Shown: positions 37,191-47,290 of the stretch, piece by piece
Numbering within the stretch: the stretch's first letter is position 1
How the letters are laid out: the number at the start of each line of letters is the position of its first letter
From: an uncultured Clostridia bacterium
GTDB taxonomy: Bacteria > Bacillota > Clostridia > Christensenellales > Borkfalkiaceae
Length of the DNA: 64,000 nucleotides
Direction of reading: 5' to 3'
Assembly: GCA_905235815.1 (NCBI GenBank)
Contig: CAJOMT010000001.1
Coordinates: 1-64,000, forward strand
Program-made: the position numbers and the translations under genes
Notes under the pieces: model-generated
The model's input: the letters and a program-made list of their open reading frames with translations, nothing else
Told to the model about the DNA's origin: nothing
Database searches by the model: none

Positions 37191-37556
37191 ATGGACGGCG
37201 AATCTTTGGCGCTTTTGGAATTGCTTAAAAGAAGTTGCGGCAGAAGTTATAAACTTGTGCCTATCGGCGAAATTCCGGAAGCGCTCGATAATGTTACCGA
37301 AGATAAGATTAAAAAAGAACTCGATATTTTATCCGCAGAGGGGTATCTCGATATAAAGTACAGAGACGACTCCGTATTTTTATGTAAAGTAACTCCGCTC
37401 GGATTTATCGTTAAAGGCGAAGAACGGCTCGAAAGTGACGGAAGTGCTAAATGGCAAGTAAAACCAATACGAATATTCGTCGCTGCGTTTTTCGGTTCTC
37501 TGCTTTCGGGTGCAATTTTAATGGCGTTAGCGGCGGTGATGAGATATGCTCTCTAA
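37191..37556 (+). CDS. Winged-helix-like protein with a C-terminal membrane anchor (paralogue A)
   Basis: 121 residues. Residues 1-75 look like a winged-helix domain: three helices, then LDILSAEGYLDIKYRDDSVF as recognition helix and wing. A single membrane helix lies near 95-117, making it tail-anchored. The next gene has the same plan and a shared LSAEGY core, so they are paralogues. No DNA target or partner is known; the neighbours are tRNA synthetase and repair genes. Function not known. Its stop overlaps the next start by 11 bases. Confidence 0.7.
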   Translation: MDGESLALLELLKRSCGRSYKLVPIGEIPEALDNVTEDKIKKELDILSAEGYLDIKYRDDSVFLCKVTPLGFIVKGEERLESDGSAKWQVKPIRIFVAAFFGSLLSGAILMALAAVMRYAL

Positions 37557-37899
37557 ACGCGATTGCGCCGTATTAAAGGCGATATTAAGTTGTTGCAACG
37601 GAAGCGAAACTTGTCTTATCGAGGAGGAAAAGTTAAGACAAGATGCAAAATTGAGCCGCCTTAAAGATGAAAAATTTACTAAGACTATCGACTCACTCTC
37701 TGCCGAGGGGTACTACGATCTTATTCGATGCGAAAGGGGCGGAACGCCCATGCTTTGTATATCACCGAGGGCGAAGGCGAGGTATTTTAAAGACGAGCAA
37801 TATAGACAACTTAGGAGTATGCTGATTAAAGTTCTTTTTACGCTTGTCGGTTCATTGCTTGCGTTTGTCATCTCTAAGGTTTTATATAATATTTTTTAA
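37546..37899 (+). CDS. Winged-helix-like protein with a C-terminal membrane anchor (paralogue B)
   Basis: 117 residues, the same architecture as the preceding protein: an N-terminal helical domain with [16 protein letters not shown] in the place of LDILSAEGYLDIKYRD, then one C-terminal membrane helix (about 92-114) with basic residues before it. It overlaps the upstream gene by 11 bases in another frame, so it is translationally coupled. It may form a heterodimer with paralogue A at the membrane; this is inference only. Confidence 0.7.
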   Translation: MLSKRDCAVLKAILSCCNGSETCLIEEEKLRQDAKLSRLKDEKFTKTIDSLSAEGYYDLIRCERGGTPMLCISPRAKARYFKDEQYRQLRSMLIKVLFTLVGSLLAFVISKVLYNIF

Positions 37900-37937
37900 A
37901 AAGTCGGCCTATAAGTCGATTATTTGCTATTTTTGAT

Positions 37938-39899
37938 ATGGAAGAAAGAAAGTTCAAAATACATTCCGAATACGTTCCGACGGGCGATCAACCCCGTGCG
38001 ATTGAGAGTTTGACCGAGGGGATAAACGACGGATTGCGTTCGCAAGTGTTAGTCGGTGTAACGGGCAGCGGTAAAACTTTTACGATGGCGAACGTGATAC
38101 AAAACGTTCAGCGTCCGACGCTGGTAATTGCGCACAACAAGACGTTGGCTGCTCAGTTATGCAACGAACTCAGAGAATTTTTTCCGGACAACAGAGTAGA
38201 GTATTTCGTTTCGTATTACGATTATTATCAACCCGAATCGTATATCCCGTCTACGGATACATATATTGAAAAGGACTTATCCATAAACGATGAAATCGAT
38301 AAGTTACGCCATAGCGCCACTTGTTCTTTGGCGGAGCGTCGAGACGTAATAGTCGTCGCATCGGTTTCTTGCATATACGGGCTGGGCGCACCGGAGGAAT
38401 ATTATGCGCTTGCCATATCTTTGAGAGAGGGTATGACCGTCGACAGAGACGAACTTATGCGCAAACTCGTTTCGAGACAGTACGAGAGAAAGGATATAGA
38501 TTTTTGCAGGTCGTCTTTCAGAGTGCGAGGCGACGTTTTGGAGATTTTCCCATCCTCAAACGATGAAATATATATAAGAGTCGAATTTTTCGGCGATGAA
38601 ATAGAAAAGATAAGCGAATGTGAATTCGTTACCGGCAAGGCCATAAACAGATTAAAACACGTTGCGATTTTTCCGGCAAGTCACTATGCGGTAGGCGACG
38701 AAAAGATGGAAAAGAGCCTCGGTGAGATAGAAAGGGATATGCGTGAAGAAGTCGAGGCGCTTAAAAAGCAGAATAAACTTCTCGAAGCGCAGAGGCTTTT
38801 GCAGAGAACGAGTTACGATATAGAAATGATGCGAGAGATAGGCTATTGTAGCGGCGTAGAGAATTACAGTCGTTATTTCGACGGCAGAAAGCCGGGCGAA
38901 CCGCCGTTTACTCTCCTCGATTATTTTCCGAAAGATTTTATAGTGTTTATCGACGAAAGTCATATGACCGTACCGCAGATAAGGGCTATGTATAACGGCG
39001 ACAGAGCGAGAAAGACCAATCTCGTGGAATACGGTTTCCGTTTAAAATCCGCTTTTGACAACAGACCTCTTACGTTTGACGAATTCGACAAGCGAATAGT
39101 ACAGCAAATTTTCATATCTGCAACCCCTGCGGAGTACGAAAAGAGCGTAGCGGATAATTTTGCCGAACAGATAATACGACCCACGGGACTTTTGGATCCG
39201 CTCGTTGAAGTGAGGCCCACTAAGGGGCAGATAGACGATTTACTCGCTGAAATATGCAGAATTACGGGCAGCGGCGGCAGAGTTTTGGTTACGACGCTGA
39301 CAAAGAGAATGGCGGAAAGTCTGACTGACTTTTTAAAAGAACATTCGGTAAAAGCTCGGTATATGCACAGCGACATAGACACTTTGGAGAGAATCGAGAT
39401 AATACAAGAACTGAGAAAGGGCGATATAGACGTATTAGTCGGCATCAACTTGTTAAGAGAGGGGTTGGACTTGCCCGAAGTAAAACTCGTTGCGATACTC
39501 GATGCGGATAAGGAAGGTTTTTTAAGGAGCGATACGGCTCTCGTTCAGACGATCGGCAGAACTGCACGAAACGCAGAGGGCAAGGTAATAATGTACGCCG
39601 ATACCGTAACTGACAGTATGCGCCGTGCGATAGACGAAACCGCCCGCAGGCGTAAACTACAAGACGAGTATAATAAGGAACACGGGATAATTCCTCAGAC
39701 GATAGTCAAGAAAGTAGTCAACACGATAGAAATAACTAAAAAAGTAGACAGAACGAAAGATATTAAAGTTCAGGATATACCCGATGAGATAGAAAAACTC
39801 AAGGCGCTTATGAAGATAGCGTCGCAGAACCTCGATTTCGAGAAGTGCATCGAGATACGCGACACTATTGCGAAACTTAAACTTAAAATGAGATCATGA
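37938..39899 (+). CDS. uvrB: UvrABC system protein B
   Basis: A 653-residue DNA-damage verification helicase. Walker A is in [13 protein letters not shown] (about 40-50), the beta-hairpin region contains [16 protein letters not shown] is the helicase motif II, and the C terminus has the UVR motif ([16 protein letters not shown]) that binds UvrC. Length is normal. uvrA follows after one intervening gene. The ATG has only a weak ribosome site. Confidence 0.97.
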   Translation: MEERKFKIHSEYVPTGDQPRAIESLTEGINDGLRSQVLVGVTGSGKTFTMANVIQNVQRPTLVIAHNKTLAAQLCNELREFFPDNRVEYFVSYYDYYQPESYIPSTDTYIEKDLSINDEIDKLRHSATCSLAERRDVIVVASVSCIYGLGAPEEYYALAISLREGMTVDRDELMRKLVSRQYERKDIDFCRSSFRVRGDVLEIFPSSNDEIYIRVEFFGDEIEKISECEFVTGKAINRLKHVAIFPASHYAVGDEKMEKSLGEIERDMREEVEALKKQNKLLEAQRLLQRTSYDIEMMREIGYCSGVENYSRYFDGRKPGEPPFTLLDYFPKDFIVFIDESHMTVPQIRAMYNGDRARKTNLVEYGFRLKSAFDNRPLTFDEFDKRIVQQIFISATPAEYEKSVADNFAEQIIRPTGLLDPLVEVRPTKGQIDDLLAEICRITGSGGRVLVTTLTKRMAESLTDFLKEHSVKARYMHSDIDTLERIEIIQELRKGDIDVLVGINLLREGLDLPEVKLVAILDADKEGFLRSDTALVQTIGRTARNAEGKVIMYADTVTDSMRRAIDETARRRKLQDEYNKEHGIIPQTIVKKVVNTIEITKKVDRTKDIKVQDIPDEIEKLKALMKIASQNLDFEKCIEIRDTIAKLKLKMRS

Positions 39900-40633
39900 A
39901 AAAATTTTTGATAAAATACAAATTCTCTTTTAATTTGTTTATCGGATACGCGAGCTTATTCGGCCCGCTCGCGGTAATGGTAAATTTGAATCAAATTTAC
40001 GAAATTTCCGACGGAGTGAACTTTGCGGTCGGCGTAGGTATAACAGTGTTTGGAATCGTTTGGTTGATATATTTTGTAATAAACCATTCTAAAATAACCA
40101 AACAACGAGAGAAAGATAAAATACGAAAAATAGAAAAAATCGTGCATAGCCAAAAAAGCGCAGTTCTCGTCAGAAAAAGAGCCTTTATCGGCAATTTTTC
40201 GTTTTTGTCCGGGTTATTGTCGTTTTATACTGCGTGGTTATTGTTTTTCCCTTTTTCGTATTTTAACTCAGCGGGATTTTGGATATTCCGCGGGTGTTCC
40301 GTCGTTCTGACGGCTTTTGGGGCGATATTCAGTTGGGTAATTCCGCGTAAAATGTTGATTTATAAAGGTGGCGTTCTGATAATCGACAACGGGGAAATAA
40401 ACAAAAGTATAAATCCCGACGAATTGAGCGGCTGGGAAAGAAGGTTCGAGAAACGCAAAGGCAGCAATACATTCGCATGGTCGTTATATTACGATTTGGC
40501 GTTAAATATAAACGGTGAAGAAATTATTTTAAAAAAAGCCGATTCGGAATACGATTTATGTTTCAAAAAAACAATTCAAACGATCAAAAATATGACGACC
40601 GATAAACCCGTTCAGACGGAGCGGGAAATATAA
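39896..40633 (+). CDS. Membrane protein of unknown function between uvrB and uvrA
   Basis: A 245-residue protein with two helical pairs (about 10-65 and 100-160), separated by a highly charged segment with [15 protein letters not shown], and a soluble C-terminal part of about 80 residues with a beta-rich look resembling a PH-like fold ([16 protein letters not shown]). The ATGA overlap with the uvrB stop couples its translation. I do not recognise it; location suggests only co-expression, not a repair role. Confidence 0.7.
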   Translation: MKKFLIKYKFSFNLFIGYASLFGPLAVMVNLNQIYEISDGVNFAVGVGITVFGIVWLIYFVINHSKITKQREKDKIRKIEKIVHSQKSAVLVRKRAFIGNFSFLSGLLSFYTAWLLFFPFSYFNSAGFWIFRGCSVVLTAFGAIFSWVIPRKMLIYKGGVLIIDNGEINKSINPDELSGWERRFEKRKGSNTFAWSLYYDLALNINGEEIILKKADSEYDLCFKKTIQTIKNMTTDKPVQTEREI

Positions 40634-40655
40634 ATAACGGACTTTTTAAAAAACT

Positions 40656-43475
40656 ATGAAAGAATTTATAACTGTAAGAGGCGCGAAAGAAAACAATTTA
40701 AAAAACGTAAGCATAGATATACCAAGGGATAAACTCGTCGTATTTACGGGACTTTCGGGGAGCGGCAAATCGACGCTTGCATTCGATACGATATTCGCCG
40801 AAGGCCAGAGAAAATATATGGAGAGTTTGTCGAGTTATGCGAGAATGTTTTTGGGGCAGATGGAGAAACCCGACGTCGAGAGCATTGAAGGACTATCTCC
40901 CGCCATATCGATAGACCAAAAGACTACCTCGAATAACCCACGTTCGACAGTTGGAACGGTAACGGAAATATACGATTATTTAAGGCTGTTATACGCAAGA
41001 GTGGGAACTCCGCATTGTCCTAAGTGCGGCAGAGTGATAGAAAAAATAACGGTGGACGACATTGCCGAGATCGTACTCGGAATGGAAACCGGTTCTAAAA
41101 TACTCGTAAACGCACCCGTAATAAGGGGCAGAAAGGGAGAGTATACCAAACAACTCGAAAGTTACAGAAAGAGCGGATTTGTAAGGGTGGAAATAGACGG
41201 TTCGGTCTACGACTTGTCGGAGGAGATAAAACTCGATAAAAATATCAAACATAATATATCCGTCGTCGTCGATAGGTTGATAGTAAAAGACGGTATAAGA
41301 AAACGTCTGACGGATAGTCTGGAAACGGCGCTCGGACTTGCCGAAGGGCTTGTGGAAATCGAAAAAGACGGCAAATCCACCGTTTATTCCACTAATTACG
41401 GCTGTCCGGATTGCGGAATTACGATAGCCGAACTCGAACCGAGGTTGTTTTCGTTTAACAATCCGTTCGGAGCGTGTCCGAAGTGCAAAGGTCTCGGCTT
41501 TACTTCGAAAGTCGATCCCGCTCTCGTCATCGGTAATCCGAACAGAACTCTCAGAGAAGGAGCGCTGACTGTAACGGGTTGGAATCTCGATAACGGCAAG
41601 ATGGCGGAGATGTATTTCAAGTCGCTTGCGAAGCATTACGGATTCAGTTTGGACGTGCCCGTAAAAGACTTGCCGAAAGACGTAATGAATATTTTACTTT
41701 ACGGAACGAACGGCGAAAAGATAAACGTAACTTACACTTCGAGGACGTTTAACGGCAGTTACAATACGGATTACGAGGGCGTAATACCCAATCTCGAAAG
41801 GCGTTACAGAGAAACTACGAGCGACTATACCAAGAGCGAAATAGAGAAGTATATGGTCAGTGCGCCGTGCGATGAGTGTAATGGCAAAAGATTAAAAGAC
41901 GAGGCGTTAGCAGTTACTGTCGGCGACAAGAACATAATAGATTTATGCGATATGTCGGTAGTAAAGATAAAGGAGTTCATTTCGGATCTTAAACTTACGC
42001 CTACGCAAGAGATAATATCCAAGGCGATATTAAAAGAGATAAACGCAAGGCTCACGTTTTTGGAGGACGTAGGGCTCGGGTATCTGACTTTATCGAGAAG
42101 TGCGGGAACGCTTTCGGGCGGCGAGGCGCAGAGAATAAGGCTTGCCACGCAGATAGGCAGCGGTCTTACGGGCGTTTTGTATATTTTGGACGAGCCGAGT
42201 ATAGGCTTGCACCAAAGGGATAACCAAAAACTTATAAACACGCTTTTAAAATTGCGTGATTTAGGCAATACGCTTATAGTCGTCGAACACGACGAGGACA
42301 CTATGCGTGCGGCGGACTTTATAGTCGATATAGGGCCGAAGGCAGGAGTAAACGGCGGCGAGGTCGTGGCTGCGGGTACGGTAGAAGATATCTGCAAGGC
42401 GAAAAATTCGATAACGGGCGATTATTTATCGGGGCGCCGTAAGATAGAAGTTCCCGCTTCGCGCGTAAAGCCCGACGGCAGATGGCTTACCGTTTACGGT
42501 GCAAAGCAGAACAATTTGAAAAATATTGACGTAAAATTTCCGGTCGGACTTATAACTGCGGTAACGGGCGTGTCGGGCAGCGGAAAGAGTTCGCTCGTAA
42601 ACGAAGTAATATTGCCGGTGTTATCCAACTCGTTAAACGGCGCAAAGATGCGGACGGGAAATTATAAGGATATAAGCGGAATAGAAAATTTTGATAAAGT
42701 TATAGCGATAGACCAGTCACCTATAGGCAGAACGCCGAGGAGCAATCCGGCAACTTACACGGGTGCATTTACGCATATAAGGGAAATTTTCGCTGCGTCT
42801 TTGGACGCAAAAGAGCGAGGATATAAGGCAGGCAGATTTTCGTTTAACGTTTCGGGCGGCAGATGCGAACGCTGTCAAGGCGACGGAATAATCAAGATAG
42901 AAATGCATTTTTTGCCGGACGTCTTCGTTCCTTGCGAAGCGTGTAAGGGCAAGCGCTATAATTATGAAACTCTCGAAGTCAAATATAAGGGCAAGAATAT
43001 ATCCGAAGTACTCGATATGACGGTGGACGAGGCGGTCGAATTTTTTGAGAACGTGCCGAGGATATACGGAAAGATAAAGACTTTGCAAGACGTGGGGCTG
43101 GGGTATATAAAACTCGGGCAATCCGCAACTACGCTATCTGGCGGCGAGGCGCAGAGGGTAAAACTCGCAACCGAACTTTCCAAGCGCTCGACGGGCAGAA
43201 CGCTATATATTTTGGACGAGCCTACTACGGGATTGCACTCTTACGACGTCGATAAATTGATAAGCATACTGATGAGGCTGAGAAATTCGGGGAATACCGT
43301 AATAGTTATAGAGCACAATTTAGACGTCATCAAAGTAGCGGATTATATAGTGGATTTAGGCAAAGAGGGCGGCGACGAAGGCGGAAACGTCATTGCGGTC
43401 GGCAGTCCTGAAGAAGTAGCTGAAAACAGCGAAAGTTACACGGGGAAATTCCTCAAAAAATTACTTGAGAGATGA
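40656..43475 (+). CDS. uvrA: UvrABC system protein A
   Basis: A 939-residue DNA-damage sensor ATPase of the ABC superfamily. Two nucleotide-binding sites: [12 protein letters not shown] (about 31-42) and [12 protein letters not shown] (about 640), each with an LSGGEAQR signature. Zinc-binding pairs CPKCG, CPDCG, CPKCKG and CERCQG, CEACKG are in place, as are the VVEHDEDT and VIEHNLDV segments. Length is normal. It acts with UvrB encoded just upstream. Confidence 0.97.
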   Translation: MKEFITVRGAKENNLKNVSIDIPRDKLVVFTGLSGSGKSTLAFDTIFAEGQRKYMESLSSYARMFLGQMEKPDVESIEGLSPAISIDQKTTSNNPRSTVGTVTEIYDYLRLLYARVGTPHCPKCGRVIEKITVDDIAEIVLGMETGSKILVNAPVIRGRKGEYTKQLESYRKSGFVRVEIDGSVYDLSEEIKLDKNIKHNISVVVDRLIVKDGIRKRLTDSLETALGLAEGLVEIEKDGKSTVYSTNYGCPDCGITIAELEPRLFSFNNPFGACPKCKGLGFTSKVDPALVIGNPNRTLREGALTVTGWNLDNGKMAEMYFKSLAKHYGFSLDVPVKDLPKDVMNILLYGTNGEKINVTYTSRTFNGSYNTDYEGVIPNLERRYRETTSDYTKSEIEKYMVSAPCDECNGKRLKDEALAVTVGDKNIIDLCDMSVVKIKEFISDLKLTPTQEIISKAILKEINARLTFLEDVGLGYLTLSRSAGTLSGGEAQRIRLATQIGSGLTGVLYILDEPSIGLHQRDNQKLINTLLKLRDLGNTLIVVEHDEDTMRAADFIVDIGPKAGVNGGEVVAAGTVEDICKAKNSITGDYLSGRRKIEVPASRVKPDGRWLTVYGAKQNNLKNIDVKFPVGLITAVTGVSGSGKSSLVNEVILPVLSNSLNGAKMRTGNYKDISGIENFDKVIAIDQSPIGRTPRSNPATYTGAFTHIREIFAASLDAKERGYKAGRFSFNVSGGRCERCQGDGIIKIEMHFLPDVFVPCEACKGKRYNYETLEVKYKGKNISEVLDMTVDEAVEFFENVPRIYGKIKTLQDVGLGYIKLGQSATTLSGGEAQRVKLATELSKRSTGRTLYILDEPTTGLHSYDVDKLISILMRLRNSGNTVIVIEHNLDVIKVADYIVDLGKEGGDEGGNVIAVGSPEEVAENSESYTGKFLKKLLER

Positions 43476-43478
43476 AAT

Positions 43479-43982
43479 ATGATAAGAGATGAATATAATA
43501 AAAATCAGAGCAAATCGTCGAACTCGGCTGAAAGCAAAAAAAAGTCGTCCATAAGAGACGGCTTAGAAGAAACGGAGAAAATAAGCAAAAGGTCGGCTCG
43601 TAAAAAAGCGAGCATGGGCGAGAGGAATTATTATGCCTATCAAGTAAAGAGATTGCAAGACCTTTCGAGAGCGGTTTCATTTTCGAATAATTTTTCGCTC
43701 GTGATATTTTCCGTGTTATACGTGTTGATATTGGCAGTGTATATATTATTATTGCATAGCGAGACTCCTTACAGTACGGTAAGTTTTATAATATGGAGCA
43801 GTATATATGCGGCGTTCGTTATATGGTATTTAGTTTGGAGATTTGCACTGAAAGCCAAAGTTGCAAAAAAAGCGGAGTTTTACAGAAAGGAACTCGAACG
43901 TATGAGTTTTGAAAGTTTGAGTAAGATAAGCAAAGCGTATAATTTTTATTCTCAAAACGAAAATAGTTCAAACAATGAATGA
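43479..43982 (+). CDS. Small membrane protein of unknown function after uvrA
   Basis: 167 residues: a charged N-terminal region (about 1-60, Lys/Ser/Glu-rich), two hydrophobic helices (about 70-90 and 98-120), and a basic, helical C-terminal tail (KAKVAKKAEFYRKELER). I do not recognise a family. It starts 3 bases after uvrA and is followed by a terminator, so it is the last gene of the aspS-uvrA run. Confidence 0.65.
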   Translation: MIRDEYNKNQSKSSNSAESKKKSSIRDGLEETEKISKRSARKKASMGERNYYAYQVKRLQDLSRAVSFSNNFSLVIFSVLYVLILAVYILLLHSETPYSTVSFIIWSSIYAAFVIWYLVWRFALKAKVAKKAEFYRKELERMSFESLSKISKAYNFYSQNENSSNNE

Positions 43983-43995
43983 TAAAATCAAGTAA

Positions 43996-44026
43996 AAGGG
44001 CTATCGCAAGCGGGGCGATAGCCCTT
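43996..44026. terminator. Bidirectional terminator between the uvrA operon and fba
   Basis: Perfect 12-bp stem AAGGGCTATCGC/GCGATAGCCCTT with a 7-base loop, flanked by A- and T-rich ends; shared by convergent genes. Confidence 0.8.
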
Positions 44027-44044
44027 GAATTTTATTTTAAAAGT

Positions 44045-44992
44045 TTAGCGACATTCGTCCGCTTTGCCTGCGCAACCCAAAACGTCCTCGAGTTTATGCT
44101 CGACGATTTTTTGTACGTTAGCCCTTGCGTCGCCCAGATATTGTCTTGGGTCGAAGTGATCGGGGTGCTCGACTAAATGCTGACGAATAGCGGCGGTGCA
44201 AGCCATTCTGAGGTCCGAATCGATATTTATCTTGCAAACAGCCATTTCAGCGGCTTTTCTGAGCATTTCTTCGGGGATACCGATAGCGTCCGGCATCTTG
44301 CCGCCGTAAGCGTTAACTGCTTTTACGAATTCTTGCGGAACGGACGACGCTCCGTGAAGAACTATCGGGAATCCGGGCAATCTTTTGCCGACTTCTTCTA
44401 AGATGTCGAATCTGAGTTGCGGTTTTTGACCGGGTTTAAATTTATATGCGCCGTGCGAAGTACCGATTGCGATAGCGAGCGAGTCGATGCCCGTTTTCGT
44501 TGCGAATTCGTATACTTCGTCGGGGTTGGTAAACATAGCGTCGTCGGCGGAAACGTTTACTGCGTCCTCGATGCCTGCGAGTTTACCGAGTTCGGCTTCG
44601 ACCGTTACGTTTCTGTCGTGAGCGTATGCAACGACTTCTTTGGTGATTTTGATATTTTCTTCGAAAGGATATTTCGATGCGTCGATCATAACCGAAGTGA
44701 AGCCGTTATCTATACAACTTTTGCACAGTTCGAAACTGTCGCCGTGGTCTAAGTGCAAAACTATCGGCAAATGCGAAGTTTCCTCTGCCGCCTCTACCAA
44801 ATGTTTAAGGTATACGGGGTTAGCGTACTTTCTTGCGCCGGACGAAACCTGTAAAATCAAAGGTGCGTTTTTTGCAACGCCGGCATTGACTATTCCTTGA
44901 ATTGTTTCCATGTTATTGACGTTGAAAGCGCCTATTGCGTAACCGCCCTTATAGGCCATTTCGAACATCTTTTTAGAATTAACTATCGGCAT
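44045..44992 (-). CDS. fba: Fructose-bisphosphate aldolase, class II
   Basis: A 315-residue zinc aldolase splitting fructose 1,6-bisphosphate in glycolysis. Motifs: IGAFNVNNMETIQG near the start, LHLDHGDSFELC (zinc His), MIDASKYPFEEN, SLAIAIGTSHGAY (His) and VLHGASSVPQEF (His), INIDSDLRMA. The longer frame starting at 45067 contains the promoter; ATG at 44992 with GGAGGG at the right distance is the start. Divergent from the TM1266/ABC transporter operon. Confidence 0.95.
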   Translation of the reverse strand: MPIVNSKKMFEMAYKGGYAIGAFNVNNMETIQGIVNAGVAKNAPLILQVSSGARKYANPVYLKHLVEAAEETSHLPIVLHLDHGDSFELCKSCIDNGFTSVMIDASKYPFEENIKITKEVVAYAHDRNVTVEAELGKLAGIEDAVNVSADDAMFTNPDEVYEFATKTGIDSLAIAIGTSHGAYKFKPGQKPQLRFDILEEVGKRLPGFPIVLHGASSVPQEFVKAVNAYGGKMPDAIGIPEEMLRKAAEMAVCKINIDSDLRMACTAAIRQHLVEHPDHFDPRQYLGDARANVQKIVEHKLEDVLGCAGKADECR

Positions 44993-45022
44993 ATCAGCCC
45001 TCCATTTATTATTTACAAATAC

Positions 45023-45051
45023 AGTATACACTTTTTTTTTGAAATTTGCAA
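45023..45051 (-). promoter_or_regulatory. Promoter of fba
   Basis: On the minus strand TTGCAA (45051-45046), 17 bases, TATACT (45028-45023). Confidence 0.7.
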
Positions 45052-45060
45052 TAAAATAAG

Positions 45061-45089
45061 TTGACAAATATGTTAAATTTTGTTAACAT
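45061..45089 (+). promoter_or_regulatory. Promoter of the TM1266/ABC transporter operon with a palindromic operator
   Basis: TTGACA (45061-45066), 17 bases, TAACAT (45084-45089). ATGTTAA (45070-45076) and TTAACAT (45083-45089) form a perfect inverted repeat with a 6-base gap that covers the spacer and the -10, a typical repressor position. The half sites resemble the Clostridial Rex half site, but the gap is 6 rather than 4. Confidence 0.6.
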
Positions 45090-45095
45090 TAAATT

Positions 45096-45229
45096 ACTGA
45101 ATCGATGAATGTTCGGAGAGTAAGTGCCATAGACGGATATTTACCTTTTATTTTAAATTTTTTAAAATAACGGCGAGATACCACTATAAATTTGCGATAG
45201 GCACATACTCTTTTAAGGAGAAGTAAAAA
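45096..45229 (+). ncRNA. Structured 5' leader, riboswitch-like, class not recognised
   Basis: The predicted leader is about 134 bases long. Bases 45117-45128 pair with 45200-45211 (11 of 12 positions, one A-A mismatch) to close a large domain containing at least one inner hairpin (around 45144-45172, A/T-rich). The closing stem ends four bases before the AAGGAG ribosome site. I could not match TPP, THF, SAM, FMN, cobalamin, purine, glycine, guanidine, ZTP or fluoride consensus features. It may be a new or lineage-specific element or a simple structured leader. Confidence 0.45.
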
Positions 45230-45481
45230 ATGAGGATAGCAGTAATAGGAATTGTTATTGAAAAGGACAGGAGCGCAGCCGGAAAGGTGAACGAGATACT
45301 GTCCGAATACGGAGATTACATAATGGGAAGAATGGGAATACCCAGCCCCGAAAACGCAGTTTTCGTGATAAGCGTTATAGTAAAGGCTACCAACGAAACG
45401 ATTTCGGCACTTACCGGTAAACTCGGCAGAATTCCGTCCGTAAACGTCAAATCTGCCGTAACAAATAAAGAAATTATATAA
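45230..45481 (+). CDS. TM1266-type iron-only hydrogenase system putative regulator
   Basis: An 83-residue ACT-like ferredoxin-fold protein of the TM1266 family, whose members are often found with [FeFe] hydrogenase maturation genes in anaerobes. Pattern: MRIAVIGIVIEKDRSAAGKVN at the start, YIMGRMGIP and FVISVIVKATNETISALTGKLG. Here it precedes a three-gene ABC transporter, not HydE/F/G, so the function may be regulatory sensing of a ligand linked to that transporter. AAGGAG lies upstream. The role is inferred. Confidence 0.8.
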   Translation: MRIAVIGIVIEKDRSAAGKVNEILSEYGDYIMGRMGIPSPENAVFVISVIVKATNETISALTGKLGRIPSVNVKSAVTNKEII

Positions 45482-45493
45482 AAGAGGTACGTT

Positions 45494-46504
45494 ATGAAAA
45501 AATTTATTGCATTGATGTTATCATTCTCGGCTCTCTTAATGCTGTTTGCATGCGGCGCGGGAAATGAAAGCGGGTCCGACAAAAAAGAATTGAACGAAGT
45601 TACTTTAACTTTGGGCGTCGTAGACGGAGCGCCGTCTTTGGCGGTTACAAACGTTTTGGCGGATGGATTTACCTACGTCGACGGAAACACGGAGTATACG
45701 TTAGAAGTGGAACTTGTCGGCGGAGCGCCTGACATAAGAGCGGGACTTATAAACGGAAGTTACGATTTGGCGATAGCGCCTTTGAATTTGGCGGCGGCGA
45801 TATATAACGCAAAGCCCGAACTCGGCATAAAACTTGCTTCCGTAAATATATTCGGTTGTCTTTATATGATAGGCGATAACGCCATAGAAGATTTATCAAA
45901 GTTAAAGGGCAAGACCGTAATAAGCGTTGGCGCCGGCGGTACTCCGGACGTAGTACTCAGGAATTTGCTCGGCAAAAACGGTATCGGAATAAACGCCGAA
46001 GGCGAAAATGACGGCGAAAAGGTAACAATAACTTACGCCGACGATTCAACGGGCGTAGTACAAGCGCTCAGCAAAGGCGAGGCAGATTTTGCGATTTTGG
46101 GCGAGCCTGCCGTAACGACGCTTTCAAACAGACTCGGAAAATGCGTTGCGCTCGATATGCAAGCGGAATGGAAAAAGGCATACGGCGACGTAAATTTCGT
46201 GCAAGCCGGATTATTCGTTACGGGCAACGTTTCGAGTTCTTTGACAAAAGCGATCGTGTCAAAACTTTCTGAAAATGCCGATTACGTAAACGACAATATC
46301 GATAAGCTGACTGAAATTTTCACAAGCGCAAACAGCACTTTAAAGAGCACTGCGTTTTCGCAGGCCTTGATAGAAAGGTGTAATATAGGTTGCAGAGGGG
46401 CGTCAGAAGTAAAAGAGGACGTAGTGAGGTTTTTGACTGCGGTATACGAGTACAATGCGAGTCAGGTCGGAGGAAAGTTACCGTCTGATGAGTTTTATAT
46501 ATAA
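45494..46504 (+). CDS. NMT1/SsuA-type ABC transporter substrate-binding lipoprotein
   Basis: A 336-residue lipoprotein: signal peptide with lipobox LFAC (Cys20), then a type II periplasmic-binding fold of the NMT1/TauA/SsuA/ThiY group. GAPSLAVTNVL, GAPDIRAGLINGSYDLAIAPLNLA and ADFAILGEPAVTTL are typical of this family. Ligands in it include nitrate, sulfonates, and thiamine pyrimidine precursors; this one cannot be assigned. It is encoded between the TM1266 protein and the permease, so captured substrate is passed to that permease. Confidence 0.88.
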   Translation: MKKFIALMLSFSALLMLFACGAGNESGSDKKELNEVTLTLGVVDGAPSLAVTNVLADGFTYVDGNTEYTLEVELVGGAPDIRAGLINGSYDLAIAPLNLAAAIYNAKPELGIKLASVNIFGCLYMIGDNAIEDLSKLKGKTVISVGAGGTPDVVLRNLLGKNGIGINAEGENDGEKVTITYADDSTGVVQALSKGEADFAILGEPAVTTLSNRLGKCVALDMQAEWKKAYGDVNFVQAGLFVTGNVSSSLTKAIVSKLSENADYVNDNIDKLTEIFTSANSTLKSTAFSQALIERCNIGCRGASEVKEDVVRFLTAVYEYNASQVGGKLPSDEFYI

Positions 46505-47290
46505 ATGAAAGTATTAAAGAAGATAGGTCTGCCGCTGCTTGCCGCCGCAATAATTATAGCAATTTTGTATTTGGCGGCAAGTGCGATAGGCAGTGAATTG
46601 ATATTGCCGTCGCCGACAGTGATATTTAAAGAGTTTTTCGGATTATTAAAGACGAAAATTTTCTATCGCGAACTCGCAATGAATTTGTGGCGTTCGTTTT
46701 ATAGTTTTGCTTTGGCGTTTTTGCTTGCCGCATTTTTTGCTACGGTGATGAGTATGAGCGAGGTCGCCGAAAAACTTTTCAATCCTTTCATAATGGTTAT
46801 GAGGGCTATTCCGACGATATCGGTAATACTTTGGGTACTGATGATTTTTAAAAGCGACGCAAGTCCGGCGGCAATATCTTTCATCGTAATTTTCCCAATG
46901 CTTTATTCTGCGGTAATATCCACCGTAAAAGCGAGGGATAGAAAACTTGACGAGGTCGCAAAGGTTTACGGCATAAAAAAATCCGACGTAATATTCAAAA
47001 TGATTTTGCCGGACGTAGGGGAGAGGCTGATACCGCAGATAGCTTCCACTTTTGCGTTTAACGTCAAGTTGATTATAGCCGGCGAGGCGTTGTCTTATAC
47101 GAAACTCAGCCTCGGCAGGGAGATGAAGATTGCCAATGCCAATCTCGAAACGGCGAGGCTGTTGGCGCTCACTGTGGCGGTCGTACTTTTGAGCATAATT
47201 GCGGAATACGTTTTGATAGGAATATGGCAAATTTCAAAGAGGGCTGTTTATGGATATACTCGTAGAAAAATTGACAAAAATTTACGATAA
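46505..47290 (+). CDS. ABC transporter permease, SsuC/TauC type
   Basis: A 261-residue permease with about six helices. The EAA-like loop is visible around 155-175 (AKVYGIKKSDVIFKMILPD) and contacts the ATPase. The start directly follows the substrate-binding protein stop, and the ATPase gene begins 41 bases before its end, so the three are a translationally coupled unit. Confidence 0.9.
   Translation: MKVLKKIGLPLLAAAIIIAILYLAASAIGSELILPSPTVIFKEFFGLLKTKIFYRELAMNLWRSFYSFALAFLLAAFFATVMSMSEVAEKLFNPFIMVMRAIPTISVILWVLMIFKSDASPAAISFIVIFPMLYSAVISTVKARDRKLDEVAKVYGIKKSDVIFKMILPDVGERLIPQIASTFAFNVKLIIAGEALSYTKLSLGREMKIANANLETARLLALTVAVVLLSIIAEYVLIGIWQISKRAVYGYTRRKIDKNLR

Noticed and set aside
45096-45229. 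Assignment of the leader as a THF or TPP riboswitch
   Set aside because: A GGAGAGTA block recalls the THF class, but the 3' conserved part (CCGCTC-like) is missing; the TPP CTGAGA motif is also absent.
46646-47230. 194-codon frame opposite the ABC permease
   Set aside because: Antisense shadow; Tyr/Arg/His-rich composition typical of complement of membrane-protein DNA.
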